Part shown: piece by piece, positions 1-12,958 of the stretch
Layout: each line of letters starts with the position of its first letter
How positions within the stretch are numbered: position 1 is the stretch's first letter
From: Bradyrhizobium sp. CCGUVB1N3
GTDB taxonomy: Bacteria; Pseudomonadota; Alphaproteobacteria; Rhizobiales; Xanthobacteraceae
Direction: 5' to 3'
Assembly (NCBI RefSeq): GCF_024199925.1
Contig: NZ_JANADR010000001.1
Span: 4,650,001 to 4,714,000, forward strand
Length of the DNA stretch: 64,000 bases
Position numbers and translations under genes: made by a program
Notes under the pieces: generated by a model
Databases searched by the model: none
Seen by the model: only the letters and a program-made list of their open reading frames with translations
What the model was told of the DNA's origin: nothing

Positions 1-729
1 GCCGCGCCCATCACCCTCGCCCACGCGCAGTCCACCCCACCGGTGAAGGCAAAGAATGTCGTGCTGGTGCATGGCGCCTGGGCTGATGGGTCGAGCTGGT
101 CCGAGGTCATCCCGATCCTGCAGGCGGCAGGCTTGCACGTCACGGCCGTGCAGAACCCGCTTACGTCGCTCTCCGAATCCGTCGAGGCCACCAAGCATGC
201 GCTGTCCGAACAGGATGGCCCAACCGTGCTGGTCGCGCATTCCTGGGGCGGCACCGTCATCAGCCAGGTCGGCACCGATCCGAAGGTCACCGGTCTCGTC
301 TACATCGCCGCGCGTGCACCCGATGCGAACGAGGATTTCGTGGCGCTGTCGAAGCAATTCCCGACCGGCCCGGTGCGCGCCGGCATTGTCGAGCGCGACG
401 GCTTCACGAAACTCTCCGAGGACGCGTTCCTGAAATATTTCGCCAATGGCGTCGCGCCGGAGAAGGCCAAGGAGCTCTACGCCGTGCAATGGCCAACGGC
501 CGCCTCGATCTTCGCCGGCCGCACCACCGACGCCGCGTGGCATGCGAAGCCCAGCTGGTATGCGGTGTCGAAGAACGACGACACCATCAACCCCGACCTG
601 CAACGTTTCCTTGCGAAGCGCATGCACGCGACCACCGTCGAGCTCGATGCCGGCCACCTGTCGCTGGTATCGCGTCCGAAGGAGGTGGCGAATCTGATCC
701 TGCAGGCGGCGGGCTACGGGCCGAGCTGA
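1..729 (+). CDS. alpha/beta hydrolase, secreted, 5' end cut by window
   Basis: A small alpha/beta-hydrolase of the EstC/AB_hydrolase_6 type. Counting from the GTG at 43, the oxyanion strand 'VLVHGAW' lies at residues 7-13, the nucleophile elbow 'AHSWGG' has Ser67, and the catalytic His is His205 in 'AGHLSL'. The acid is probably in the 'SKNDDTINP' stretch. The reading frame stays open back to base 1, and the 14 codons before the GTG read like the end of a signal peptide ('TLAHAQ'). The real start is therefore probably left of the window and the protein exported. The substrate cannot be told from sequence; this family is mostly esterases. A terminator follows, and the next gene is convergent. 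Confidence 0.85.
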   Translation, partial: AAPITLAHAQSTPPVKAKNVVLVHGAWADGSSWSEVIPILQAAGLHVTAVQNPLTSLSESVEATKHALSEQDGPTVLVAHSWGGTVISQVGTDPKVTGLVYIAARAPDANEDFVALSKQFPTGPVRAGIVERDGFTKLSEDAFLKYFANGVAPEKAKELYAVQWPTAASIFAGRTTDAAWHAKPSWYAVSKNDDTINPDLQRFLAKRMHATTVELDAGHLSLVSRPKEVANLILQAAGYGPS

Positions 730-749
730 GCGGAGATTCGGCCGATGCA

Positions 750-779
750 AAAGGCGCCCGGAGCGATCTGGGCGCCTTT
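750..779. terminator. bidirectional terminator between convergent genes
   Basis: Perfect 10-bp arms AAAGGCGCCC and GGGCGCCTTT enclose a 10-nt loop. The A/T ends give a T-rich tail in both directions. It lies between the hydrolase stop (729) and the stop of the convergent gene (818), so it can serve both. Confidence 0.75.
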
Positions 780-817
780 GCTTTGCTCGGCTTCAAACGC
801 CCCGCATCCGCGGGCTT

Positions 818-1603
818 TTACTCCAGCCCCTGTGCAGCCGGCATGTCCTGGGTCGGCAGGATCGTCGGTGCAGGCTTGGCCTGGCCGACGCTTGGAGCGG
901 CGGCTTGCGGCGCTGCCTCGGCGGGCTTGGGCTGTACGGCAGCTGCCTGCTGCGAGGGCTGAGCCTGCGCGGGTTGGGCCTGCGGCGCTTGCGCCTGCTG
1001 CGGCTCCGGCGAAGCCGGCTTGGCGGCGGCCGCCGGCGTCTCGCCGCGCGGCGGGGCCGCCTTCGGAACCGGGATGGAGCGGCTTGCGACATGCGGGATT
1101 GGAGCCGGCGGCCGCGGCGCGGCACTGCGGATCACGGTCGGCGGCGGCAGCGCGCCTTGCGGCCCGTAAGGGGCTACCGCACCTTCGTCATAGGCCGGAC
1201 CCATGCCGAAGCCGGGGCCGAAAGCCGGCACGAAGCGCAGGATCCGTCCGTCACGAGCATCGATCACGAGCCGGCCGTCGTCGCCGCGGCGGTCGATCAC
1301 CGCGATGGTGTAGACAAGGCCACGCAGACGCGGGATGCCGAGCGGCGAGAAGCCGTTTTCGCGCAGCACGGCGTAGACCTCGGTTGCCGGCAACAGCGCC
1401 GGCGTGGGCGCACGCTCGTAGCCATAACCGTAACCGTAGGGACGTGGCGGCGGGGCTTCCGGCGGACCATAGGGTCGTCCGTCGAAATCCGAGACGGCCG
1501 TGGCGGGCCCGCGCAGAGCTCCGTTCGCCAGCACCTGCGCGTCGGCAGCAGATACCGCCAGCGCACATGCGGCGGCAGCCACCCATCCTGTGAACAACTT
1601 CAT
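818..1603 (-). CDS. secreted Pro/Ala/Gln-rich hypothetical protein with PepSY-like core
   Basis: 261 residues, function unknown. The N terminus is a signal peptide ending near 'VSAADAQ'. A Pro/Tyr/Gly-rich linker (about 40-65) leads to a compact folded segment (about 70-125, 'ATEVYAVLRENGF' to 'DGRILRF') whose pattern resembles a PepSY-like unit: helix, then paired strands ending in a 'DARDGRI' turn. The C-terminal half is low-complexity Pro/Ala/Gln, as in periplasmic or cell-envelope spacer proteins. It is divergent from the gltB leader and convergent with the hydrolase. The PepSY comparison is a reading of the pattern, not a domain hit. Confidence 0.7.
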   Translation of the reverse strand: MKLFTGWVAAAACALAVSAADAQVLANGALRGPATAVSDFDGRPYGPPEAPPPRPYGYGYGYERAPTPALLPATEVYAVLRENGFSPLGIPRLRGLVYTIAVIDRRGDDGRLVIDARDGRILRFVPAFGPGFGMGPAYDEGAVAPYGPQGALPPPTVIRSAAPRPPAPIPHVASRSIPVPKAAPPRGETPAAAAKPASPEPQQAQAPQAQPAQAQPSQQAAAVQPKPAEAAPQAAAPSVGQAKPAPTILPTQDMPAAQGLE

Positions 1604-2096
1604 GGTCGAAACGCTCCTGTCAGGCCCCCGGACGGCATGCGCTCTTTCGCTTGCTACGGCACGGCGCGCCTTTCGAAGGGCTGATCCGAAGCTTCCCTCG
1701 GGATTCCGACGGCCTCAGGGCCGGATCGCGGCGCGTTTGCCTCAAATCCGGGGCGGACCGGATGCGGGAAAGCGCGTGATTGACACCTTGGGAATCGGGA
1801 CTTTTGCGTGCTTGTGTGCTAGACAAAATTTTGGCAAGGTGATGGTTAGGACAGGAAAGCTGTCTCAATTTTGCTTGTGATCCCGGCACAGGGATTGCAA
1901 CGAAAAACGGCGCTCTCGAGCGCCAAGAAGCTGCAGGCTAAAGCCGTTCTCGGGGACGTGGAACGCCCAGGCCTGAATTTAAGAAAATGCGGCTCGCAAC
2001 GGACGAGCGGTGGCCCAAAGAGCGGGTGCCGTGGAACGCCCAAGGTGCGCCGAAGATGGCGGTGAGGCAGCTTGCCGCATGGAGAGGACAGGAACA
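1604..2096. other. 493-bp gltB upstream region
   Basis: No gene is seen here. A TTGACA hexamer sits at 1780-1785 without a convincing partner box. The 16-bp perfect palindrome GGCGCTCTCGAGCGCC is at 1909-1924. The 12-mer GTGGAACGCCCA occurs twice, at 1958 and 2031. The region carries the promoters of gltB (+) and of the secreted protein (-), and could hold a regulatory leader. I found no clear sigma-54 site. Confidence 0.5.
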
Positions 2097-6824
<4,728 letters not shown>

Positions 6825-6836
6825 GTCTCATCAGGC

Positions 6837-6930
6837 GTCATTCCGGGGCGCGCGCCGCGCGAACCCGGAATCTCGCAAACCAACCTCGGGGTTCCGGGTC
6901 CGCGCGTTGCGCGCGCATCCCGGAACGACG
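6837..6930. repeat. palindromic intergenic repeat, 'GTCATTCCGGGGCG' family, copy 1
   Basis: An imperfect inverted repeat with 'GTCATTCCGGGGCG' at the left and 'ATCCCGGAACGACG' at the right. Inner arms are 'GAACCCGGAATCT' and 'GGGGTTCCGGGTCC'. It fills most of the gltB-gltD gap. Related copies are at 11659-11763, 32758-32797 and 34094-34195. Confidence 0.8.
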
Positions 6931-6967
6931 AAAAATGAAAAACCAAGCGGCAGGGACTACGGGTTTA

Positions 6968-8419
6968 ATGGGCAAGGTCACGGGTTTTCTCGAAATCGAA
7001 CGGCACGATCGCAAGTACACCCCGGTCGCCGAGCGCTTGAAGCACTTCAAGGAGTTCGTCGTTCCGCTCTCCGAGAAGGACACGCGCGATCAGGCCGCGC
7101 GCTGCATGAATTGCGGCATTCCCTATTGCCACGGCACCGGTTCGGTCGCGCCGGGCACCGCGGGCTGCCCGGTCAACAACCAGATCCCGGACTTCAACGA
7201 CCTCGTCTATCAGGGCAACTGGGAAGAGGCTTCGCGCAACCTGCACTCGACCAACAATTTCCCGGAGTTCACCGGCCGCATCTGCCCTGCGCCGTGCGAA
7301 GCCTCCTGTACGCTCAACATCGACGACAACCCGGTCACCATCAAGACCATCGAATGCGCGATCGTCGACCGCGCCTGGGAGAACGGCTGGCTGACGCCGG
7401 AGGTCAATACCGAGAAGACCGGCAAGAAGGTCGCGGTGATCGGCTCGGGTCCGGCCGGCATGGCCTGCGCGCAGCAGCTCGCACGCGCCGGTCATGACGT
7501 GCATGTCTACGAGAAGTTCGCCAAGGCCGGCGGCCTGCTCCGCTACGGCATCCCCGACTTCAAGATGGAAAAGGACATCATCGACCGCCGCGTCGCGCAG
7601 ATGGAGGCGGAGGGCGTTACCTTCCACTACAACAGCCATGTCGGTGCCGCCGGCAACGTCGATCCGCGCGAGATGCTCAACGAGTACGACGCCATCGCGC
7701 TGACGGGCGGTGCGGAAGCGCCGCGCGACCTGCCGATCCCCGGCCGCGACCTCGACGGCATCCATTACGCGATGGACTTCCTGCCGCAACAGAACCGTCG
7801 CAACTCCGAGGAGCCTCTGAACGGCGTCACCGAGATCCTCGCCGGCGACAAGCACGTCGTCGTCATCGGCGGCGGCGATACCGGGAGCGACTGCATCGGC
7901 ACCTCGCTGCGCCAGGGCGCCAAGACCGTGACCCAGCTCGAGATCATGCCGGCGCCGCCCGAGCGCGAGAACAAGGGCCTGACCTGGCCGAACTGGCCGC
8001 TCAAGATGCGCACGTCCTCCAGCCAGGCCGAAGGCGCGATCCGCGAATACGCCGTGCTGACGCAAAAGTTCTCCGGCGAGAACGGCAAGGTCAAGAAGCT
8101 GCACTGCGTGCGTGTCGACGACAAGTTCAAGCCGATGGCCGGCACCGAGTTCGAGCTCGACGCCGAGCTCGTGCTGCTCGCGATGGGTTTCGTGCACCCC
8201 GTGCACGAGGGCCTCTTGAAGCTGCTCTCGGTCGACCTCGACCCGCGCGGCAACGTCAGGGCCAACACGCTCGACTACCAGACCTCGCGCCCCAACGTCT
8301 TCTCCGCCGGCGACATGCGCCGCGGCCAGTCGCTGGTGGTGTGGGCGATCCGCGAGGGGCGGCTCTGCGCACGGTCGATCGACACGTTCCTGATGGGGAA
8401 GACGGACCTGCCGCGGTAA
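6968..8419 (+). CDS. gltD: glutamate synthase (NADPH) small subunit
   Basis: GltD takes electrons from NADPH through FAD and passes them to GltB. The protein has 483 residues. The N-terminal iron-sulfur region shows 'CMNCGIPYC' and 'CPAPCEASC' cysteine clusters. The first dinucleotide fold is '[14 protein letters not shown]', with FAD-site '[13 protein letters not shown]' after it. The second nucleotide fold is '[10 protein letters not shown]'. The start chosen is ATG 6968, giving the usual 'MGKVTGFLE' N terminus. An in-frame ATG at 6935 would add 11 residues and is possible. It is expected to be co-expressed with gltB despite the 143-bp spacer. Confidence 0.97.
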   Translation: MGKVTGFLEIERHDRKYTPVAERLKHFKEFVVPLSEKDTRDQAARCMNCGIPYCHGTGSVAPGTAGCPVNNQIPDFNDLVYQGNWEEASRNLHSTNNFPEFTGRICPAPCEASCTLNIDDNPVTIKTIECAIVDRAWENGWLTPEVNTEKTGKKVAVIGSGPAGMACAQQLARAGHDVHVYEKFAKAGGLLRYGIPDFKMEKDIIDRRVAQMEAEGVTFHYNSHVGAAGNVDPREMLNEYDAIALTGGAEAPRDLPIPGRDLDGIHYAMDFLPQQNRRNSEEPLNGVTEILAGDKHVVVIGGGDTGSDCIGTSLRQGAKTVTQLEIMPAPPERENKGLTWPNWPLKMRTSSSQAEGAIREYAVLTQKFSGENGKVKKLHCVRVDDKFKPMAGTEFELDAELVLLAMGFVHPVHEGLLKLLSVDLDPRGNVRANTLDYQTSRPNVFSAGDMRRGQSLVVWAIREGRLCARSIDTFLMGKTDLPR

Positions 8420-8425
8420 TCCGCT

Positions 8426-8552
8426 GTCGTCCTGGCGAAAGCCAGGACCCATACCGCGGAATCTATCGATGGCAGACGGTGTTAATCCCGAACGACCAGT
8501 CGTCGCCAAACTACTCCCTGGGGCAATGAGTCCTGGCTTTCGCCAGGACGAC
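8426..8552. repeat. inverted repeat with 23-bp arms downstream of gltD
   Basis: The left arm starts GTCGTCCTGGCGAAAGCCAG and the right arm ends CTGGCTTTCGCCAGGACGAC. Each arm is itself a small hairpin, so several folds are possible. It starts 6 bp after the gltD stop and could act as its terminator. The remaining bases up to 8594 hold nothing recognisable. Confidence 0.75.
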
Positions 8553-8594
8553 ACCTAAGGGCTTGACTTCGTAAGGCCGTCACGCGGGGGGCCC

Positions 8595-10343
8595 TCAATT
8601 CTGCAGCCTCACCCCCAGCATCACCACCGTCGCCTGCGAGCTCGACAACGGGACATTCGAAACCAGGATGTCGTGGCGGAGCGTGCCTTTGACCCAGAGG
8701 TTGCGGTTGAGCTTGTAGATGAGATCGCCTTCGATCGAGTACGTTTTGTCGTGGCGCACATTTTCTTGGTAATCGTACGTGCCGTAGGTGAACTTGCCGA
8801 TGCCGGTCAGCCAGCGGCGAAAATCGTGATCGACTTCAGCCGTGTAAGTGCGCACCAGGATGCCTGGGGAGCCCACAAGCGTCGTCTCGGCGATCTGCGT
8901 ATCGGTAAAGAATTTGACGGTGGTGAGTCCGCTCGCATTCCAGACCAGCGAGCCCGTGGTCAGGAAGCCGCTGAGCTGGCTGAGCCTGGGGTCGACATAG
9001 TTGCGCGCGGCGTAGCCGATCGAGATTTCGCCGGTGAGGATGCGCGAAAACTCGAGGGACGTGCCGACCTTGGCATAGCCGCCGTTTGAATCGCGCAAAT
9101 AGCCGTTGCGGTCGGCGGCCTGGTCATGCACGCGGGTGTCGCCCTCGATCTCCACGAACGGCTTCAGGCCCGGCTTGAGATCGTAGGAGAAACGGCCGAT
9201 GCCGCCATACTGGTTGAAATTGCGGTCGTCGTTGCTGAAGGTCTCGCCGTCGGTGAGCTTGGAGTCGGTGTAGGCCGTGCGATCGACCGTTGCGCCGGCG
9301 GCGATTTCGAAACGATTGAAGGTCTGGTCGACGCCGAGCGTCGTCCCAAAGGTGGCATAGATCGGATATTTCTGCAGTCCCGCCTGGATGTTCGGGCTGC
9401 CGGGATTGTCGGTGGCGAGCCGCAAGCGGAGCTGCGAGGTCAGCCTGAGATCGCGGTCGACGTCGAGGCGGCCATCGACATGGCCGGTGAAATCGGGACG
9501 ATCGATATTGACCGGCGCCGGCGAGGCGACGCCGTCGATCGTCGCAGGCAACTGGTTGCCATAACCGGTGAAGGATCCGCGCAGGTCCGCGACCAGCGCG
9601 TGGCGCTCCCAGTCGGACATCACGACGAGCTCGGGCGCGACGACATAGAGCGGCGAGCCGATCGGCTTGTTGAGGCGCGCCGGGTTGGTGTCATAGCCGC
9701 CCGAGAGCTCGAGTGCGCCCTTGATCAGGAAGCTGCCGGCGTAATCGCCGACGGGGCCAAAGGGATCGTCGTCGAGCTTGAGGCGCCGGCGCAGCGGCTG
9801 GCCGGGCACGGTGCCGGCCATCGCCGCCGGCATCGGCGTCTTGTTGGCGGTCTCCGATGGCGGCGGCGCGATGCGCGGCTGGCCGATGCCAGGTGCTGAC
9901 GTCACGGTCGGGGCCGGGGTGCCGGGGCCGGGCGCGCGCTTCGGCTTCGGCTGTCCGGGATAGAGCTTGGGCTGCTGCCGCTTGCGATTGAGCGAGTCAT
10001 AGCCCGAGGCACCAGAGCCATTGGCGGCGGGCAGGCCATAGGTCGGCACCTGACCGATCCGCGAGGGCGCCGGCGTGTCCTTGCTCTTGCGCGGATCGGC
10101 GCTGGGATCGGGCAACGCCGGCAGGGCGTCCGACGGCGGCTGCGCAAATGTGGTCGTGGCCGTGCGGCGCGTCGGCAGCGTGTCAGGCGAGATGAAGCCG
10201 CCGCGGTTCGGATTGAAGAGGTCCGGCGTGAGGCTCTGGGCGGCGGCTGGCGCATTCTCCAGCACGGTCAGCACAAGGCATGGCAAGACGACGCGCACGA
10301 CGTGCGCGCGTTTGCTCCGGCCCCTGCCTGGAGACGACCCCAC
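8595..10343 (-). CDS. outer-membrane beta-barrel protein (BBP2_2-like)
   Basis: 582 residues starting at a GTG. A short basic leader and signal peptide end at 'APAAAQS'. Residues about 40-185 are a Pro-rich, low-complexity linker. From about 205 the sequence alternates in the amphipathic strand pattern of a barrel ('GSFLIKGALELSGGYDTNP', 'GIGRFSYDLKPGLKPFVEIEG', 'GEISIGYAARNY'), ending in 'VVMLGVRLQN'. The start of the barrel ('ALELSGGYDTNP') fits the putative beta-barrel porin 2 family, whose members often sit near polysaccharide genes. The divergent neighbour, an arabinose-5-phosphate isomerase, fits a cell-surface role, but no transport function can be assigned. Confidence 0.8.
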   Translation of the reverse strand: MGSSPGRGRSKRAHVVRVVLPCLVLTVLENAPAAAQSLTPDLFNPNRGGFISPDTLPTRRTATTTFAQPPSDALPALPDPSADPRKSKDTPAPSRIGQVPTYGLPAANGSGASGYDSLNRKRQQPKLYPGQPKPKRAPGPGTPAPTVTSAPGIGQPRIAPPPSETANKTPMPAAMAGTVPGQPLRRRLKLDDDPFGPVGDYAGSFLIKGALELSGGYDTNPARLNKPIGSPLYVVAPELVVMSDWERHALVADLRGSFTGYGNQLPATIDGVASPAPVNIDRPDFTGHVDGRLDVDRDLRLTSQLRLRLATDNPGSPNIQAGLQKYPIYATFGTTLGVDQTFNRFEIAAGATVDRTAYTDSKLTDGETFSNDDRNFNQYGGIGRFSYDLKPGLKPFVEIEGDTRVHDQAADRNGYLRDSNGGYAKVGTSLEFSRILTGEISIGYAARNYVDPRLSQLSGFLTTGSLVWNASGLTTVKFFTDTQIAETTLVGSPGILVRTYTAEVDHDFRRWLTGIGKFTYGTYDYQENVRHDKTYSIEGDLIYKLNRNLWVKGTLRHDILVSNVPLSSSQATVVMLGVRLQN

Positions 10344-10508
10344 GATTTAGAAAACTCCAACGACTTCAGACACTTCAGCAATGGCTTCCGCGGAGGACGC
10401 GGGTACCATCGTTAAAGGAGTTAAAACAATTATGGTTAATGAGCCGTTGAGGGCGGACGATCGGGCTGTCGTTTCTTCGAAACGCCATCCCGCTCTATCT
10501 CTTTGTTT

Positions 10509-10558
10509 GAGCATGATCTTTCCGAAAAAGCCGGTCTCCACTTTTCCGGATCATGCTC
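10509..10558. repeat. 50-bp inverted repeat, 'GAGCATGATC' family, copy 1
   Basis: Perfect 10-bp arms GAGCATGATC and GATCATGCTC enclose inner arms 'TCCGAAAAAGCC' and 'CTTTTCCGGA'. A second copy of exactly the same length lies at 16749-16798. Open-frame sequence through this element should not be taken as the N terminus of kdsD. Confidence 0.85.
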
Positions 10559-10620
10559 TCGCGTCGCCTCCCCGCCGCGGTCGTGCTAAGCAGGCGGCCA
10601 CGGGCAAACTGGGTTTGCCG

Positions 10621-11649
10621 ATGTCTCCCCTGGATCACAACATGCCGAGTTCGAAACCGCTGATGACCCCATCATCCGGCCCCGCCTCCCCCGACATCGA
10701 ATCCGCGCTGCGCACGCTGGAGACGGAGAGCGGCGGCATCGGCGCGCTCGCAACTGCGCTGAAGGGGCCCCTCGGTGCGAGCTTCACGGCGGCGATCGAG
10801 ATGATCCGCAAGGCCAAGGGGCGCGTCGTCGTCACCGGGCTCGGCAAGTCCGGCCACATGGCGCGCAAGATCGCAGCGACCCTGGCCTCGACCGGCACGC
10901 CCGCCTTCTTCGTCCACGCTGCCGAAGCCGGCCATGGCGACCTCGGCATGATCACCACCGACGACGTCATCATGGCGCTGTCCTGGTCCGGCGAGCAGCC
11001 GGAGATGAAGAACCTCGTGAATTATTCGGCGCGCTTTGCGATTCCCATGATCGCGGTGACGTCGAATGCAGGCTCTGCGCTCGGACAGGCCGCCGATACC
11101 GTGATCGAGCTGCCCAAGGCGCGCGAGGCCTGCCCGCACAATCTGGCGCCGACCACCTCGACCCTGATGCAGGCCGCGATCGGCGATGCCATCGCGATCG
11201 CGCTGCTCGAGGGTCGCGGCTTCACGGCGCTGGAGTTCGCGCATTTCCACCCCGGCGGAAAACTCGGCGCGATGCTGAAATTCGTCCGCGACTACATGCG
11301 CACCGGCGCGGAGATCCCCGTCAAGCCGCTCGGCACGAAGATGTCGGAGGCGGTGGTCGAGATGTCGGCCAAGGGCCTCGGCTGTGTCTGCATCGTCAGC
11401 GGCACGGGCGAGATCGCCGGCATCATCACCGACGGCGATTTGCGCCGGCACATGCGGCCCGATCTCCTGACCGCGACCGTCGACGACATCATGACGAAGC
11501 AGCCGAAGACCGTGCCGCCTTCCATGCTCGCGACCGAGATGATCGAGGTGCTGAACACGGGGAAGATCACGACGCTGATCGTGGCCGAAGCGAGCAAGGT
11601 CGTCGGCATCGTGCACCTGCACGATCTCTTGCGGGCGGGCGTGGCTTAA
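10621..11649 (+). CDS. kdsD: D-arabinose 5-phosphate isomerase (KpsF/GutQ family)
   Basis: Interconverts ribulose 5-phosphate and arabinose 5-phosphate, the first step to Kdo for lipopolysaccharide or capsule. It has 342 residues from ATG 10621. The frame is open further upstream, but that part is a repeat element. The SIS domain covers about 40-190, with 'TGLGKSGHMARKIA' (72-85), 'SWSGEQPE' and the metal-site region 'HAAEAGHGDLGMI'. 'FHPGGKLGAML' leads to two C-terminal CBS domains (about 230-342, 'IAGIITDGDLRR' and 'VVGIVHLHDLLRAG'). It is divergent from the beta-barrel protein. Confidence 0.93.
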   Translation: MSPLDHNMPSSKPLMTPSSGPASPDIESALRTLETESGGIGALATALKGPLGASFTAAIEMIRKAKGRVVVTGLGKSGHMARKIAATLASTGTPAFFVHAAEAGHGDLGMITTDDVIMALSWSGEQPEMKNLVNYSARFAIPMIAVTSNAGSALGQAADTVIELPKAREACPHNLAPTTSTLMQAAIGDAIAIALLEGRGFTALEFAHFHPGGKLGAMLKFVRDYMRTGAEIPVKPLGTKMSEAVVEMSAKGLGCVCIVSGTGEIAGIITDGDLRRHMRPDLLTATVDDIMTKQPKTVPPSMLATEMIEVLNTGKITTLIVAEASKVVGIVHLHDLLRAGVA

Positions 11650-11658
11650 CGTTTCTCC

Positions 11659-11763
11659 GTCATCCCGGCGCATCGCGCAGCGATGAGCCCGGGATCCATT
11701 CACCCGCATCACCCGTTGCGAACTGGATTCCAGGCTCGCGACTTCGCCGCGCCCCGGAATGAC
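11659..11763. repeat. palindromic intergenic repeat, 'GTCATTCCGGGGCG' family, copy 2
   Basis: The ends are 'GTCATCCCGGCGCATCGCG' and 'CGCGCCCCGGAATGAC', with inner 'GGGATCCATTC' against 'GAACTGGATTCCAGG'. It fills the gap between the convergent kdsD and the decarboxylase-like gene, where it could terminate both. Confidence 0.8.
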
Positions 11764-11765
11764 GG

Positions 11766-12320
11766 TCAGTGCGTGGGAAACCGCGCGGCCTTCTCCTCCA
11801 GCGGCAATCTCAGCCCGTTCGCCACATACGACACCGTGCGATAGACCCCGCACAGCATCATGATCTCCAAAATCTGCGCGTTGTCGTAGTGCGCTGCGAG
11901 CGCCGCGAACTCCGCGTCGTCAAGCGTGGCGCGGTGATGCAAGGCATCGGCGGCCGCGATCAGCGCCTGCTCGGCCTGAGACCAGCAGGCTGAAGTCGCG
12001 TCGCCATCAGCAGTGGCGCGGACCTGTTCATCCGTGAGGCCCGCAGCTCCCGCGAAGATCGCGACGTGCACGCCCCATTCATATTCGCATCTGTTCAGCG
12101 CGCAGGTGCGGTCGATGACGATCTCTCGCGCGCGCAAGGACAGCGGCCCCGGGTCCAGGAGGCTGCCGGCGCGAAACTTGTCCCAGGCGCGCTTGTGTCC
12201 CGCCATCACCCGGAACAGCATCAAGGGCGGCGCACCGCGCATGATGCGGTTGAACTGCTCATCGATCTCGGGCGGATAAGGCGGATCCAGCGGCGCGATG
12301 CGCGACGTCATCTGTGACAT
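11766..12320 (-). CDS. carboxymuconolactone decarboxylase family protein (AhpD-like)
   Basis: 184 residues, all-helical AhpD-like fold. The active-site segment 'LNRCEYEWGVHVAIF' carries one Cys and a His seven residues later, in place of the CxxC of true AhpD. Such proteins are often gamma-carboxymuconolactone decarboxylase-like or act on reactive oxygen or aldehyde stress; the substrate is unknown. Divergent from an HxlR-type regulator with two palindromes in the 73-bp gap, so it is probably that regulator's target. Confidence 0.85.
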   Translation of the reverse strand: MSQMTSRIAPLDPPYPPEIDEQFNRIMRGAPPLMLFRVMAGHKRAWDKFRAGSLLDPGPLSLRAREIVIDRTCALNRCEYEWGVHVAIFAGAAGLTDEQVRATADGDATSACWSQAEQALIAAADALHHRATLDDAEFAALAAHYDNAQILEIMMLCGVYRTVSYVANGLRLPLEEKAARFPTH

Positions 12321-12330
12321 GACCGATCTC

Positions 12331-12355
12331 TCATGCTACAATAATCGTAGCATGA
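12331..12355. promoter_or_regulatory. palindromic operator 1 in divergent promoter
   Basis: TCATGCTAC, a 7-bp AATAATC centre, and GTAGCATGA: perfect 9-bp arms. It sits 10 bp upstream of the decarboxylase-like gene's start and on the upstream side of the HxlR gene. It shares the GCTAC/GTAGC half-site with operator 2. Confidence 0.75.
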
Positions 12356-12358
12356 GAC

Positions 12359-12375
12359 GCTACACTATCTGTAGC
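12359..12375. promoter_or_regulatory. palindromic operator 2 in divergent promoter
   Basis: GCTACA, CTATC, TGTAGC: perfect 6-bp arms with a 5-bp centre. It lies 18 bp before the HxlR start codon. The centre-to-centre distance to operator 1 is about 24 bp. Likely autoregulatory. Confidence 0.7.
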
Positions 12376-12393
12376 AGCGCGCAAGAGGCAGAT

Positions 12394-12714
12394 ATGGCGA
12401 GACCGGCAGGGCAGCGCAGCGTACGCGGTTCACGAACAGGCCGGCCGATCATGGCCCTGCTCGATCTCTTGGGGAAACGCTGGAGCCTGCGGATCCTCTG
12501 GGAATTGCGCGGCGCCCCCCTCACCTCGCGCGCGCTGCGCAGCGCCTGCGACGAGGCATCCCCAACGGTGCTGCAAGCGCGATTGACCGAATTGCGCGAG
12601 GCCGGGTTCGTCGAGCTGGGTGAGAGCGGCGGCTACAGCTTGACACCGCTTGGGCGGGAGCTGTGCGAGACGTTCATGCCGCTGCACCGGTTCGCGGAGC
12701 GGTGGCGGAAGTAG
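12394..12714 (+). CDS. HxlR-family winged-helix transcriptional regulator
   Basis: 106 residues from ATG 12394, preceded by AAGAGGCAG; the open frame upstream runs through the operators and is not coding. The HxlR core is visible as 'ALLDLLGKRWSLRILWEL', then 'PLTSRALRSACDEASPTVLQARLTELREAGFVEL' (helix-turn-helix and wing), and 'GYSLTPLGREL'. HxlR proteins are small dimers that commonly sense aldehydes, quinones or reactive electrophiles and control a divergent gene. There is no Cys near the N terminus of the kind used by the thiol-sensing members, so the signal is not evident. Confidence 0.9.
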   Translation: MARPAGQRSVRGSRTGRPIMALLDLLGKRWSLRILWELRGAPLTSRALRSACDEASPTVLQARLTELREAGFVELGESGGYSLTPLGRELCETFMPLHRFAERWRK

Positions 12715-12744
12715 AATTCGAAGAAGCAGCCGCGCACTCCGATC

Positions 12745-12953
12745 TCCCTTCTCCCCTTGTTGTGGGAGAAGGTGGCATAGGCGGCCTTCGGCCGCCGTTC
12801 TTAAGAACGCCGATGCTTCGCATCGGCTATGGCGCCGGATGAGGGGTCTCTTTCCGCGAGTTCACTGCGGCAGTTTCAGTCGCGGAGAGAGACCCCTCAC
12901 CCGTCTCGCCGCTACGCGGCGATCCACCCTCCCCCACAAGGGGGGAGGGTAAG
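12745..12953. repeat. composite inverted repeat, 'CCCTTCTCC..GTGGGAGAAGG' family, copy 1
   Basis: Begins with the hairpin 'CTCCCTTCTCCCC' / 'GTGGGAGAAGG', contains the palindromes GGCGGCCTTCGGCCGCC and 'GATGCTTCGCATC', paired 'GAGGGGTCTCT' / 'AGAGACCCCTC', and ends in 'CCACCCTCCCCC' / 'GGGGGGAGGG'. It occupies the whole gap between the convergent HxlR and NfeD genes. Related pieces are at 43919, 49138 and 51370. Confidence 0.75.
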
Positions 12954-12958
12954 AGGAG

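Noticed and set aside
6965..8554. 529-codon open frame opposite gltD
   Set aside because: Same kind of antisense shadow; it runs into the intergenic repeat and matches nothing known.
10381..10620. N-terminal extension of the KdsD frame
   Set aside because: The extra codons run through a dispersed 50-bp inverted repeat and have no ribosome site; family length fits ATG 10621.
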